Part shown: positions 17,035-27,035 of the stretch, in pieces | Layout: each line of letters starts with the position of its first letter | Numbering within the stretch: position 1 is the stretch's first letter | DNA from: Ochrobactrum sp. Q0168 | Lineage (GTDB): Bacteria > Pseudomonadota > Alphaproteobacteria > Rhizobiales > Rhizobiaceae | Length of the DNA stretch: 64,000 nt | Reading direction: 5' to 3' | Assembly (NCBI RefSeq): GCF_016427605.1 | Contig: NZ_JAELXQ010000006.1 | Coordinates: forward strand, 62,001 to 126,000 | Made by a program: the position numbers and the translations under genes | Notes under the pieces: model-generated | Told to the model about the DNA's origin: nothing | Database searches by the model: none | The model's input: only the letters and a program-made list of their open reading frames with translations

Positions 17035-17550
17035 GATATGATGCAAGACCCGGGTGCATTCGATGTCGCCCGACACATCGGCTTGGCTGGCACCGGCGAA
17101 GCCAGCCCGATCGCTTAGGTATCGTTTGCTTGTCGGCGGGCTGTGCTCGGGATGGCTTCATGCTGCCTGGCTGGACGGACGTTGACCGGGGCGACATTGC
17201 CGAAGACCACATATCGGACACGGGTATTTCCAGCTTCACCAGATGTTGCCGCACGACCGGCAATGGGCAGGACGGTCACCACGCCAATCATCGTGGACCG
17301 TGAAGGGATGGCGGCTGAGGGAATTCATCGCATGCCCCCGCGCGGGTGGAGCGGCGCTGGAGATGGCGCATTGGCGCGGATGGCGGCGAAGGTGCACGCG
17401 CAAGCCTGTGCCCGGTTCCGCTCAATGGTGGATCGGGCAGGCATGATGGTTTCGCTCCCTTCGATTGCTCCGAACCATTCCCGTTGTATGTCGCTCGTAT
17501 AGACGACCGCCTGCTTTTGCGGTCAACCCCTGACGGGGTAAGACCCGCCC
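17035..17550. other. Interval without a supported gene
   Basis: ORFs on both strands exist but none has a convincing start or family match. The minus strand around 17110-17260 encodes VRYVVFGNVAPVN, reminiscent of the DUF736 C-terminus (IFGNVAPAPG), so a decayed copy is possible. GACCGC (17503-17508) pairs with GCGGTC, and ACCCC with GGGGT, near 17503-17540. Confidence 0.4.
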
Positions 17551-17617
17551 GAAAATTTTGCAAAATTCGATTTCGGTTCCCTTGCTTTGACGGAAAATAG
17601 AATTTTGCAAAATTTTC
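17551..17617. repeat. Inverted pair of AATTTTGCAAAATT palindromes
   Basis: GAAAATTTTGCAAAATTC (17551-17568) recurs as its exact reverse complement at 17600-17617. The core GAATTTTGCAAAATTC in each arm is itself a perfect 16-base palindrome. The centres are 49 nt apart, between four and five helical turns, about 100 nt upstream of the DUF736 start. It looks like a paired operator or partition-type site. Confidence 0.7.
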
Positions 17618-17697
17618 AGCCGAGCTGACCGCAGCAGGTCGGTCGTCTCTTCGTGCGCCATCGGGAATGGTCCCGAGCAACTGAAGGAGACACTACC

Positions 17698-18021
17698 ATG
17701 GCAACCACGATCGCAACCTTGATGCAGAAGACCGACGGCAGCCTCGAAGGCGTTTTCGCCACCATCCGGGTCAACGCGCCGATCGCAATCGTCCCGAACG
17801 CGAGCAAGTCAAGCGACGAAGCCCCCGACTTCCGCGTCATCCATCGTCGGACCGGCTTCGAGATCGGCGCGGGATGGAACCGCGTCGCCCGCCAGACCGG
17901 AGAGGAATACCTCTCGGTGAAGCTTGAGGCTCCCGAAATCGGTGTGATCTTCGGCAACGTCGCCCCAGCTCCCGGCGGGGATCCGGCAAAGAAGGTGATC
18001 CTCTGGAACAACCCGAACTGA
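17698..18021 (+). CDS. DUF736 family protein
   Basis: A 107-residue protein of the DUF736 family, widespread on rhizobial and other alphaproteobacterial plasmids. Diagnostic segments are MATTIATLMQKTDGSLEGVFATI, FRVIHRRTGFEIGAGWNRVARQTGEEYLSVKLEAPEIG and a C-terminal W. The function is unknown; an SSB-like or DNA-associated role has been guessed from its company with transfer genes. ATG 17698 follows AAGGAGA. The paired palindromes at 17551-17617 are the obvious regulatory candidates. A GC dyad (AGCCGGC 18031-18037, GCCGGCT 18052-18058) follows the stop. Confidence 0.88.
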   Translation: MATTIATLMQKTDGSLEGVFATIRVNAPIAIVPNASKSSDEAPDFRVIHRRTGFEIGAGWNRVARQTGEEYLSVKLEAPEIGVIFGNVAPAPGGDPAKKVILWNNPN

Positions 18022-18093
18022 GCGGCAGGCAGCCGGCTTCGAGCGATCGGGGCCGGCTCCGGCATTTTGCACTGATTGATCCGTGTGAACATG

Positions 18094-18128
18094 GGAGTGA
18101 AAGCGGGCATCGAGCCCGCTGTCACTCC
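18094..18128 (+). promoter_or_regulatory. Long hairpin in the leader of the 54-residue ORF
   Basis: GGAGTGA plus AGCGGGC (18094-18108) pair with GCCCGCT plus TCACTCC (18114-18128) around a 5-nt loop. This gives a 14-bp stem with one A/G mismatch and no T-tract behind it. It lies 240 nt before the small ORF at 18367 and after the DUF736 gene, so it may be a processed intergenic structure or a regulatory leader. Confidence 0.45.
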
Positions 18129-18366
18129 TTCCGGGTGCCAAACGGAACCAAACTTTGTCTGCTCAGACCGTCCAAGTGTGCCATGCCAGCCAGAATTCCT
18201 CAAGGACGAGCGGTTCCCCCAATTTTGCCGCCGATCGCTTGCGCGCTCGCCAACAAAATCGGCTCCTCCACTCGCCGCCTCCGGCGGTCGCGTTCCGCGC
18301 TCCTTGACCCCTCCGGCCTGCCATGACTGCGGGCAGCGTCTTTCACAAACATCAAGGAGACAATCA

Positions 18367-18531
18367 ATGTCGATCGATCAGCACATCGAGGAACTACGCG
18401 CCGAGCTGCGGAACGCAGTCTATCGCAACGAGCGCCGCTGGATCGAGAAGGAACTGGCGAAGGCGCTGGCGGAGCGCGAGGCGCTCTGGGCCGAGCAGGC
18501 GGCTTTCCTCAAGAACGAACCTCCCTATTGA
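18367..18531 (+). CDS. Small charged helical protein
   Basis: A 54-residue protein, very rich in Glu, Arg and Lys with heptad-like leucines (HIEELRAELRNAVYRNERRWIEKELAKALAEREALWAEQAAF), so an amphipathic or coiled-coil helix is likely. ATG 18367 has a strong AAGGAGAC ribosome site. Short proteins of this type recur next to DUF736 genes on mobile elements. No function is known to me. Confidence 0.6.
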   Translation: MSIDQHIEELRAELRNAVYRNERRWIEKELAKALAEREALWAEQAAFLKNEPPY

Positions 18532-18565
18532 GGGCGGTTTCACGTCTCGGGCGTGCTGTGCGGCC

Positions 18566-18844
18566 TCAGCCGTTGAGCGCGTCCTTCACCGCTTTCGCCG
18601 GCGTGAAAGTTAGCTTCTTCGACGCCGCGATCTTGATTGTTTCTCCCGTCGCCGGATTGCGGCCTTCGCGTGCCGGCGTCTCTTTCACCTTGAACTTGCC
18701 GAAGCCTGGCACATTCGTCTCGGCGCCGGTCTTCGCCGCTTCGGCGATCTGCCGGAACACGCTGTCTACAATGGCCTTCGCCTGAGCCTTGGTCAGGCTC
18801 TGCTCGGTGGCGATGTTGTCCGCAATCGCGGTTGCTGTCGTCAT
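18566..18844 (-). CDS. HU-family DNA-binding protein
   Basis: A 92-residue HU/IHF-fold protein. The helical N-terminus (ADNIATEQSLTKAQAKAIVDSVFRQIAEAAKTG), the hinge VPGFGKFKVKETPAREGRNPATGETIKI and the C-terminal helix (KAVKDAL) are all present. GRNPATGE at the DNA-bending arm is the family signature. The protein should bend and compact DNA; element-borne copies often assist relaxosome or recombination complexes. It starts with GGGAGGA upstream. It converges with the 54-residue ORF, stop to stop, 34 nt apart. Confidence 0.92.
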   Translation of the reverse strand: MTTATAIADNIATEQSLTKAQAKAIVDSVFRQIAEAAKTGAETNVPGFGKFKVKETPAREGRNPATGETIKIAASKKLTFTPAKAVKDALNG

Positions 18845-19150
18845 AGAAAGTATCCTCCCAGGTTAAGGTCTGATCAGTATGACAATCGGTGTGCCGCGAT
18901 GATAGGGACAGATACTGCTGCGGCGCGGTCAATCCACTGGAATTTGCTGGTTTTACTGGAGGTCGCTTTCAGGCGACCTCGACGCCGCGCTAAACTCTCG
19001 CTTCTGTTTCCATGCATACACAACACGAGGGACGCAACGCCAACGCTTGCAATGTACTTTTGCCGTAGATAGACTCGTGCAAATAAGCGAGTAAATCGCG
19101 CCGGCAAAGTCAGGTGAACGTTTGCCTGCGGCACATAGCAGGAGATCAAG
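18845..19150. other. Intergenic interval between divergent hup-like and membrane-protein genes
   Basis: No gene is supported in these 306 nt. GAGGTCGC (18959-18966) pairs with GCGACCTC (18973-18980) around a 6-nt loop. Promoters for both flanking genes must lie here, but no clear -35/-10 pair stands out. Confidence 0.5.
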
Positions 19151-19549
19151 TTGGTAACTGCCAAACCTCGCTCAACCAATCCGGCTTCAGTTGACGCGTC
19201 CAGAAACGCTTTTTGGCACTTCCTTCTGTTTGTGGCGAGGCTGCCATTTGCCATTCTCGGTGTTTTCGCCCGTTCGATGTTCTACAGCGCGTGGTATTTG
19301 GCCTTTTATCTCTTGTGCATGTTGCGGCCGTTCACCGGTATGTTGGTATTGGTCGCACTGGTCATGATGCCGATGTCGATCGTCGTTTTTGCCCATCCCG
19401 ATGCTGCTCACGGCATGCCGTTCTGGGCGTTCGGCCTGATGGGACTTGTCTTGGTCGCCTTTGCGCTCGGCTACACGCTTTTTGTCGACTGGATCACGCC
19501 ACCGGGGGCCGAAGATCCGTTCGAACGTTACCGTCGCACCGATCGTTAG
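19151..19549 (+). CDS. Small integral membrane protein of the transfer region
   Basis: A 132-residue protein with three to four hydrophobic segments: FWHFLLFVARLPFAILGVFA, the stretch around YSAWYLAFYLLCML, MLVLVALVMMPMSIVVFA and FWAFGLMGLVLVAFALGYTLF. A short charged tail (PFERYRRTDR) follows. Translation probably starts at TTG 19151, because GGAGA sits 5 nt upstream and no ATG or GTG fits better. It converges with traG (48 nt between stops). Its position beside the coupling-protein gene suggests a conjugation-related membrane role, but the family is not recognised. Confidence 0.6.
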   Translation: MVTAKPRSTNPASVDASRNAFWHFLLFVARLPFAILGVFARSMFYSAWYLAFYLLCMLRPFTGMLVLVALVMMPMSIVVFAHPDAAHGMPFWAFGLMGLVLVAFALGYTLFVDWITPPGAEDPFERYRRTDR

Positions 19550-19596
19550 CGGGAATTACGGTAATCAAGACGCCTGTGTTCACAGCAAATCACAGA

Positions 19597-21516
19597 TCAA
19601 AAATGTGGCTTCACGAACCGATTGGCGCTTGCTGCAGCATCCATATCCTTCCGTCGGAAGTAGATCGCCCTGCCGCAGCGGATCGGACTGTGTCCTTGCA
19701 CGATAATAATCTGCTCGTCTTTCCGCATCGATTGCGTGATTTCGTGTGGCATGATCAAGGGGCGGCGTTGGAAATTGACGTTTTCTGATTTGCGCGATGC
19801 GCCGTTCTTCATATCCCAGCCGATGTTGCGGGAACTTCCCTTCACCTCGACTGTCATCTCGCCACATTGGGCCGAGACATTACGCGCTGTATCAAGCGCT
19901 TTGATTGCCGCATAGGATGTGAAGGCGCAGCCATCGATCCATGAGATCGCTCCGTCTTTTCCGAAGTGTCGTTCCAGTTGTCCGACAGATTGGTATATCA
20001 GCATCAAGGATATGCCGTATTTTCGACCGCGATCGCGCGCTTCTTCCAGAATGCGCATGTAACCGAGTAGGTCGACCTCATCGAGCATGAAAAGTGCCCG
20101 TCGTTTGAAGTGGCCGTCAGCCTGTATCATGGCGTTGATCAGCGCCCCGATGATCACTCGACCTATGCCCGGATAGGAGCGCAGGATTGACGCTGGGATG
20201 TTAAGAAACACATCCTTCTTGCCAGTGACGATGTCGCTCGGTTTGAAGGTATTACCGCAGACAAGTGCTGCATAATTGTCGAGCGAGAGCCATTGCGTGT
20301 CCTTCGAAGCGGTCGAATAAACGCCGGAGAATGTCTGCTCGGTCATGTTGGTAAAGACGCCCAAGGTTTCGCGAATGAACGCCGAACCCGAATTCTCCTG
20401 AATGTCGCGCAGCATGGCTAGCACTGATGGCTCAGGTTCGGAAACGATCTGTCTGAGGCTGCGCAGATTTCGACGACCTTCATATTCTGACGATAGCATC
20501 ACATGTGCGAGCAAGCCCGTCAGGAGATTATGCGCCTGGCTTTGAAAGTAGGAGCCGGTCGAACTTTCGAAGCGTGCCGTGTCCGACAGGAGCATATGGG
20601 CCATGCTAACGATGTCTTCTTCTCGCTTGCTTGAGGTTTCGATCCCGTCAAGTACATTGAAGCCGATGAGCGGGTTTGACGGATCGAGCACCATGACCTC
20701 ACGGCCCAGCTTGGCTGTGCGATGCACTACGACCATTGGCGCGACCTCGGTTGAGGGGTCGAGGCAGATCAGCGGTCCGGTATAACGTAAAGCCGTCGGC
20801 ACGACATTGCTGGTGGTTTTGTAACCTCCCGATCCCGCGAAGAAGAGCATATGCGTGGAATCGAAATCCTGCCCATAGGTGAGGAGCGGTGCTTTGCCGC
20901 CTTGTCCCCAAGTGGCACGATCATCTGGATCGAAGGGCAACTCGTGTACGATTTGCTTGTCGACGCGGTAACGCTCTCCGACAACGATCTCGCCATCAGA
21001 TGGGAAGAGTTTCCCCGCAGCCGACATGGAAAGCCAGTCGGCGTCGCCGAAGGCTGCGCGTCGGGCACGCTTGACCTGTGCGGGAACGACAGTGGCGACG
21101 CGTGCCGATGCAGCGACTGCCATGAAGCCACACAACGCACCGATCACGACAACCATATCGAGATAGGAAAGTGCGGTGTCCCAGCTGATAAGACCGCGCT
21201 CAACGGATGGGGCCAGACGCGCGTATTCTCGCAAGGCATAGAAGCCAACGACGCCGAGAAAGCACAGGAGGCTCATCATGGCTATCGGTCGCCGATGATG
21301 CATGGGCAAAGACCAGACCGTCAACAGTCCGGCGAGCGGTCCGAGCAGAAGTGCGGGTAACGGAGCGGCGCGCAGAAACCAATATGTTGTTTTGCCCGAC
21401 ATGCCGGTCGCCAATTCCGCCCACCGCCAGCCGATAATATAGACGGTGATTGCCGTGACAACGGCCGGCACGAGGACGAGCAACAAGCTCGGGCTCAGTT
21501 TTCCCTTCAATGCCAT
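19597..21516 (-). CDS. traG: Type IV coupling protein TraG (VirD4 family)
   Basis: A 639-residue inner-membrane ATPase that hands the relaxase-DNA complex to the VirB channel. The N-terminal 140 residues have several membrane segments. Walker A (GSGGYKTTS) is at about residues 228-236 and the Walker B block RRALFMLDEVDLLG at about 465-478. The TraG signatures RDRGRKYGISLMLIYQSVGQL and FTSYAAIKALDTARN follow. Length and order match Ti-type TraG. The start overlaps the end of traD by 10 nt, so traC-traD-traG form one operon reading away from oriT. No lesion is visible, unlike traA. Confidence 0.95.
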   Translation of the reverse strand: MALKGKLSPSLLLVLVPAVVTAITVYIIGWRWAELATGMSGKTTYWFLRAAPLPALLLGPLAGLLTVWSLPMHHRRPIAMMSLLCFLGVVGFYALREYARLAPSVERGLISWDTALSYLDMVVVIGALCGFMAVAASARVATVVPAQVKRARRAAFGDADWLSMSAAGKLFPSDGEIVVGERYRVDKQIVHELPFDPDDRATWGQGGKAPLLTYGQDFDSTHMLFFAGSGGYKTTSNVVPTALRYTGPLICLDPSTEVAPMVVVHRTAKLGREVMVLDPSNPLIGFNVLDGIETSSKREEDIVSMAHMLLSDTARFESSTGSYFQSQAHNLLTGLLAHVMLSSEYEGRRNLRSLRQIVSEPEPSVLAMLRDIQENSGSAFIRETLGVFTNMTEQTFSGVYSTASKDTQWLSLDNYAALVCGNTFKPSDIVTGKKDVFLNIPASILRSYPGIGRVIIGALINAMIQADGHFKRRALFMLDEVDLLGYMRILEEARDRGRKYGISLMLIYQSVGQLERHFGKDGAISWIDGCAFTSYAAIKALDTARNVSAQCGEMTVEVKGSSRNIGWDMKNGASRKSENVNFQRRPLIMPHEITQSMRKDEQIIIVQGHSPIRCGRAIYFRRKDMDAAASANRFVKPHF

Positions 21517-21746
21517 TCGCGCATCTCCCGTTCACGCACGGCCTCAACCTTCTGTACCTGGGACTTGAATGCCTCTTCGCCATTATCGCGTAGCCGCCGA
21601 TATTCGGGAGAGTTCATTGTCACGCGTGCCAGTTCAAGCAGGCCGCCGAGCAAGAACGCCCGGTCAGCCCTCGACAGTCCTGCCTTGACCACGATGCCAC
21701 CAAGCAGGAATTTTTCGCGGGCTTCTTGTTTGCGGTCAGCCGTCAT
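21507..21746 (-). CDS. traD: TraD, small conjugal transfer protein
   Basis: A 79-residue protein. TADRKQEAREKFLLGGIVVKAGLSRADRAFLLGGLLELARV is the TraD signature of Ti and symbiotic plasmids, and length agrees. ATG 21746 was chosen because family homology begins there; upstream in-frame codons overlap traC. It overlaps traC by 11 nt and traG by 10 nt. TraD is an auxiliary factor of the relaxosome and coupling complex with no known enzymatic activity. Confidence 0.9.
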   Translation of the reverse strand: MTADRKQEAREKFLLGGIVVKAGLSRADRAFLLGGLLELARVTMNSPEYRRLRDNGEEAFKSQVQKVEAVREREMREWH

Positions 21747-22020
21747 TTGAAATCGCCTCCGACGTTCCAGTCTCACGATCCGTTGATCGACGTGCCGGAG
21801 CAGTTGAGCCTGAGGTCCCTTTCTTCTCTTTTTGAAATCGTGCGGTGATCTCTTCGAAGATGCGATCGATGTCCTCGTCTGCAATTTCCAACTCCGCTAA
21901 TCCCGACTTGGTGGCGGCCTTGGCGAAGCGCTCGGCTGATTTAACGATTGCGGCACGTCTGCGTTCACGCAGCTTCTCGATCTGGGCATCGATATCCAGA
22001 ATTGACGATTTTGCGGCCAT
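21736..22020 (-). CDS. traC: TraC, relaxosome accessory protein
   Basis: A 94-residue protein. ILDIDAQIEKLRERRRAAIVKSAERFAKAATKSGLAELEI...IFEEITARFQ matches the TraC/MobC-like accessory protein of Ti-type systems, which binds near oriT and helps TraA nick. The ATG at 22020 follows AAGGAAA; two upstream ATGs in frame (22038, 22053) are less well placed. It is the first gene of the traC-traD-traG operon, reading away from oriT, with traA diverging on the other side. Confidence 0.88.
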   Translation of the reverse strand: MAAKSSILDIDAQIEKLRERRRAAIVKSAERFAKAATKSGLAELEIADEDIDRIFEEITARFQKEKKGTSGSTAPARRSTDRETGTSEAISNDG

Positions 22021-22186
22021 CTGTCGTTTCCTTTTCATGCAACAAAGTTTCAATTTCGTTTTTAACTATCTAGAATACGATAGTAAAATAAGCTATCTTG
22101 AACAAGTCCCCAAAACGCCGATGCCGGAATTTTTAGTCTGATCGTCTTCTGGTGAAGCGGAATCTGGCCTGCGGCCCGATCGGTTT

Positions 22187-22217
22187 GAGGGCGCAATATA
22201 CGTCGCTGGAGCGACGT
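22187..22217. other. oriT core of Ti/RSF1010 type
   Basis: GAGGGCGCAATATA (22187-22200) followed by the dyad ACGTCGCT-GG-AGCGACGT (22200-22217) matches from memory the oriT core of Ti and related plasmids. On the minus strand it reads ATATTGCGCCCTC, like the RSF1010-family nick region (TAAGTGCGCCCT). It lies in the divergent traC-traA gap, exactly where expected. The nick should fall in TGCGCCC on the minus strand. Confidence 0.85.
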
Positions 22218-22241
22218 GCTTGAAAGAAGAGGAAACCAGAC

Positions 22242-25200
22242 GTGGCGATTATGTTCATCAGAGCGCAGGTGATTGGAAGGGGAGCGGGACGCAGTATCGT
22301 CTCGGCTGCGGCCTATCGCCATCGCGCTCGTATGATGGACGAACAGGCCGGTACGTCATTTAGCTATCGCGGTGGCGCGTCCGAACTTGTGCATGAGGAA
22401 CTGGCGCTTCCGAATGAGATTCCGGCATGGTTGAAGTCAGCTATCAAGGGGAAATCCGTCGCGGAAGCGAGCGAGGTATTTTGGAACGCGGTTGATGCGT
22501 CTGAGAAGCGGGCAGACGCACAGCTTGCGCGTGAATTGATCATCGCTTTGCCAGAGGAGCTGACGCGTGCCGAGAATATCGCCGTGGTCCAGGAATTCGT
22601 CCGGGACAATCTGACCGCAAAAGGCATGATCGCGGACTGGGTCTATCACGACAAGGATGGCAATCCGCATATCCATCTGATGACGGCGCTAAGGCCCCTG
22701 ACAGAAGAAGGGTTCGGGCCGAAAAAGGTGCCTGTTCTTGGAGAGGATGGTGAGCAACTGCGCGTCGTTACGCCGGATCGGCCAAACGGCAAGATCGTCT
22801 ACAGGCTTTGGGCAGGCGACAAGGAGACCATGAAGGCGTGGAAGATTGCCTGGGCGGATACAGCCAATCGTCATCTGGCACTTGCTGGCCACGAGATCCG
22901 CCTCGACGGTCGCTCCTATGCCGAGCAAGGCCTCGACGGCATCGCGCAAAAGCACCTCGGGCCAGAAAAGGCGGCGCTCGCGCGCAAGGGGATCCAAATG
23001 TTTTTTGCGCCCCGGCGAACTTACGCGTCGTCAGGAAATGGCGGACCGGCTGTTGACGGAGCCGCAACTTTTGCTGAAGCAACTCGCCAACGAACGCTCG
23101 ACTTTCGATGAGAAGGATATCGCCAGGGCGCTACATCGTTATGTTGATGACCCTGTCGATTTCACCAACATACGGTCACAGTTAATGGCCTCGGATGATA
23201 TCGTATTATTGAAGGCGCAGCAGGTCGACACGGAAACGGGCGAGGTGGCAGAGCCTGCCGTTTTCACCACGCGTGAGATTCTTCGCATCGAATATGACAT
23301 GGCGCAGTCGGCGAATGTCCTGGCCAAGCGTTCGGGCTTTGCTATCTCGGAGAAAGCCACCGCTGCTGCAATCCGTCAAATCGAGACACAGGATCCACGA
23401 AGGCCCTTCCGGCTTGATCCCGAACAGATTGATGCAGTCCGTTATGTTACCGGGGACAATGGCATTGCTGCCGTTGTCGGTCTGGCTGGTGCGGGCAAGT
23501 CGACGCTGCTTGCTGCAGCACGCCTTGCCTGGGAAAGCCGAGGTTGTCGTGTAATCGGGGCGGCACTTGCTGGTAAGGCGGCAGAGGGGCTGGAGGAAAG
23601 TTCAGGCATCAAGTCCCGAACCTTTGCATCACTGGAAATGACATGGGCTGGCGGTCGGGACCTGCTTGAAAGGGGGGATGTCCTTGTCATCGATGAAGCT
23701 GGCATGATCTCCTCGCAACAGATGGCGCGCGTGCTGAAGGTGGCCGAGGATGCCGGCGCCAAGGTCGTTCTGGTTGGTGACGCCATGCAGCTTCAGCCAA
23801 TACAGGCAGGTGCCGCGTTTCGGGTGATCAGCGACCGTATTGGTTTTGACGAACTTGCCGGTGTGCGGCGCCAGCGGGACGAATGGGCACGCGAGGCTTC
23901 TCGTCTGTTCGCGCACGGCGAGGTGGAAAAAGGTCTCGATATCTATGCGCAGCAGGGGCGCCTCGCCGAGGCAGAAACACGGACCGAAATCATCAATCGT
24001 ATCGTCGAGGATTGGACCTATGCACGGCGCGACCTGTTGCACAAAGCCGAAAATGAGGAAACCGCGCGGCAGCTTCGCGGTGACGAGTTGCTCGTCTTGG
24101 CGCACACCAATGAGGACGTGAAGCGTCTCAATGCATCTCTGCGCCAGGTGATGGCGGAGGAAGGGGCACTGACCGGCGCGTGCGAATTCCAGACGGAGCG
24201 GGGGGCACGTGAATTTGCTGTCAGCGATCGGATTATTTTCCTGGAGAACGCCCGTTTTGTTGAACAACGTGCGCACCATTTCGGTCCGCAATATGTGAAG
24301 AACGGTATGCTCGGTACGGTCATATCAACCGGCGATAAGCGGGGCGGACCATTGTTGAGCGTTCGTCTCGATAATGGACGCGAGGTCGTGATCAGCGAGA
24401 ACAGCTATCGCAATATCGATCATGGTTACGCTGCCACAATTCATAAATCTCAAGGCGTCACCGTGGACAGGACCTTTGTGCTTGCCTCAGGCATGATGGA
24501 TCAGCATTTGACCTATGTCTCGATGACCCGTCACCGCGATCGCGCCGATCTCTATGCCGCAAACGAGGATTTTGAGCCAAAGCCGGAATTGGGACGAAAG
24601 GCGTGTGTCGATCATGCCACTGGCGTTACTGGCGAAATGGTGGAGACCGGCGCGGCTAAATTCCGGCCTGAGGACGAAGACGCCAAGGAAAGCCCTTATG
24701 CTGATGTGAAAACCGATGACGGTGCTGTTCACCGCCTTTGGGGCGTCAGCCTTCCAAAGGCATTGGAAGGGAGCGGTGTCCGCAAGGGCGATACTGTCAC
24801 TTTGCGCAAAGATGGCGTTGAACAGGTTAAGGTGGAAGTGACCGTCGTCGACGAGCAGAGTGGTCAAAAGCGGACCGAGGAGCGGGAGGTTGAGCGAAAC
24901 GTCTGGGTGGCGGAGTTGCAGGAAACGGCCCATGCGCGCGAGCAGCGCCTTGAGCGCGAGAGCCATCGGCCAGAGTTATTCACGCAACTGGTGAAGCGAT
25001 TGTCTCGGTCAGGCTCCAAGACGACAACGCTCGATTTCGAGAGTGAAGAGGGTTACCGGGCGCATGTGCAGGATTTTGCGCGGCGGCGTGGCATCGATAC
25101 ACTCTCCGGGATTGCGGCTGAAATACAGGAAAGCGTTTCGGGACGACTAGCGTGGATTGTGAATAAGCGAACGCAGGTCGCAAAACTCTGGGAGCGAGCG

Positions 25201-26868
25201 AGCGTTGCGCTCGGCTTTGCAATCGAACGCGAACGTGGCATGACGTATAGTGAGGCTGACAATAAAACCTACGCAGTAGAAATTGCCACAGCCGGAAAAT
25301 ATCTGATCGCGCCGACTTCGATTTTTGCCCGCAGTATCGAAGAAGACGCCCGTCGTGCACAGCTTCGCTCGGATCGCTGGAAGGAGCGGAACGAAATTCT
25401 CCGACCGGTGCTGGAAAGGATCTATCGTGATGCAGACGGTGCGCTCGCCAGACTGAACGTTCTCGCTTCCGATGCACGAACCGAGCCGCGCCAGCTTGCC
25501 GATAATCTCCTGACCAGACCGCAGCGCCTCGGCCGTCTGCATGGTTCGGATCGCTTTGTCGATGGGCGGGCTGCGCGTGATGATCAAAATGCGGCGCTGG
25601 GTGCACTGTCGGAACTCGTGCCGCTGGCGCGCGCCCATGCCACCGAATTCCGACGTCAGGCCGCACGCTTCGGTATCCGTGAGCAGCAACGGCGTGCACA
25701 TATGTCCCTGTCGATCCCAATGCTGTCGAAGCCGGCGATGGCGCGTCTCATCGAAATTGAGAATATCCGCGAACGGGGTGGGGGCGATGCTTACAAGACC
25801 GCCTTCCGCTACGCCGTGGAGGACCGCCAACTGGTTTAGGAGGTAAAAGGCCTTAATGATGCCTTGACGGCTCGGTTCGGCTGGAGTGCCTTTACCAATA
25901 AGGCCGACGCGGTTGCCGAGCGGCACATGACTGAACGTGTGCCGGAGAATATCTCACCCGAGCACCGCGAAAAACTCGTGCGTCTGTTCAACGTCGTCAG
26001 GCGCTTTTCTGAAGAACAGTATCTGGCCGAGAAACAGGATCGTTCAAAGATCGTTGCCGGTGCGAGTATCCAACATCATAAGGAGATTATGCCCATGCTA
26101 CCGATGCTTGCTGCCGTGACGGAGTTCAAAACATCTGTGGAAGAGGAAGCGCGAAGGCGCGCGATCGATGTCGCGCTTTATCGGCATCATCGCGCGGCAC
26201 TCACCGAGACAGCGACACTTATCTGGCGGGATCCTGCGGGGGCAGTGGCAAAGGTCGAAGAACTTGTCATGAAGGGCTTTGCGGGTGAGCGAATTGCTGC
26301 AGCGCTTAGCAACGATCCCTCGGCCTATGGTGCATTGCGTGGCTCCGATCGCTTGATGGACAGGCTACTTGCTACCGGACGCGAACGGAAAGAAGCCGTT
26401 GAAGCTGTGCCCGAAGTGGCGAGCCGGGTGCGTTCACTCGGCGCGTCGTGGGCATCTGCCCTGAACGCGGAGAAACGAGCGATCATCGAGGAGCGGCGGC
26501 GCATGACAGTTGCCATTCCTGGCCTGTCACGAGCGGCGGAAGACGCGCTCTCGCAATTGGTTAATAAGCAGAACGAGCGAAGGGAGAGGGGTAACAAGCG
26601 CGAGGTTAGTGTGAATTCGCTTGAGCCACGCATAGCCAGGGAGTTTGTTGCAGTTAGTCGGGCTCTTGATGAGCGTTTCGGTCGAAGTGCAATTTTGCGT
26701 GGTGATAACGACGTAACCAACCGTGTCTCACCGGCACAACACCAAGCCTTCGCGGCGATGCGGTTGCGGTTGCAGATAATACAGAAGACGGTGCGGGCAG
26801 AAAGCAGCCAGGAGATTGTTGCTGAACGGCAGCGGCGCGGGGTAAGCCGCACGATTGGCATTACGTGA
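22242..26868 (+). pseudogene. traA: TraA relaxase-helicase, disrupted by a frameshift and an amber codon
   Basis: The region spans 1542 codons plus one base, the size of large Ti-type TraA proteins. The N-terminal MobA/MobL relaxase is intact in the first frame (IRAQVIGRGAGRSIVSAAAYRHR; His-triad NPHIHLM). In the CCCC run at 23010-23013 the reading frame shifts by +1: ...GIQMFFAP in frame one continues as GELTRRQEMADRLL in the next. The RecD-like helicase follows intact: Walker A GLAGAGKST, DEAG motif VIDEAGM, and GYAATIHKSQG. At 25837-25839 a TAG interrupts ...DRQLV; the same frame resumes as EVKGLNDALTARFGWSAFTNKADAVAER, normal TraA sequence to 26868. The first fragment would keep the relaxase domain alone (289 residues). 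Two independent lesions argue for decay, although homopolymer error could explain the first. Confidence 0.85.
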
Positions 26869-27035
26869 TAAACTGAAGAATATTGAGCAAACAGAACAGG
26901 AAGTTCCGCGATGCTTGGACATTGGAGCATTTGATACTGTTGGTGCCCACCGGCTTAGCGATATGGCAAAGAGACTATTTCTCGCTAGAACGAGCCAGAC
27001 AATTATTTTGCAGCACCTCTGGATATCGCTATTGT

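Noticed and set aside
17110..17450. Minus-strand fragment with VRYVVFGNVAPVN, like the DUF736 C-terminus
   Set aside because: The match is short, the upstream part does not align, and no start or ribosome site fits; at most a relic.
22846..23009. Independent start for the second traA frame
   Set aside because: This part of the frame lies antiparallel to no homology and out of register with TraA; true TraA sequence in that frame begins only after the C-run at 23010-23013, so it is a frameshift, not a separate gene.
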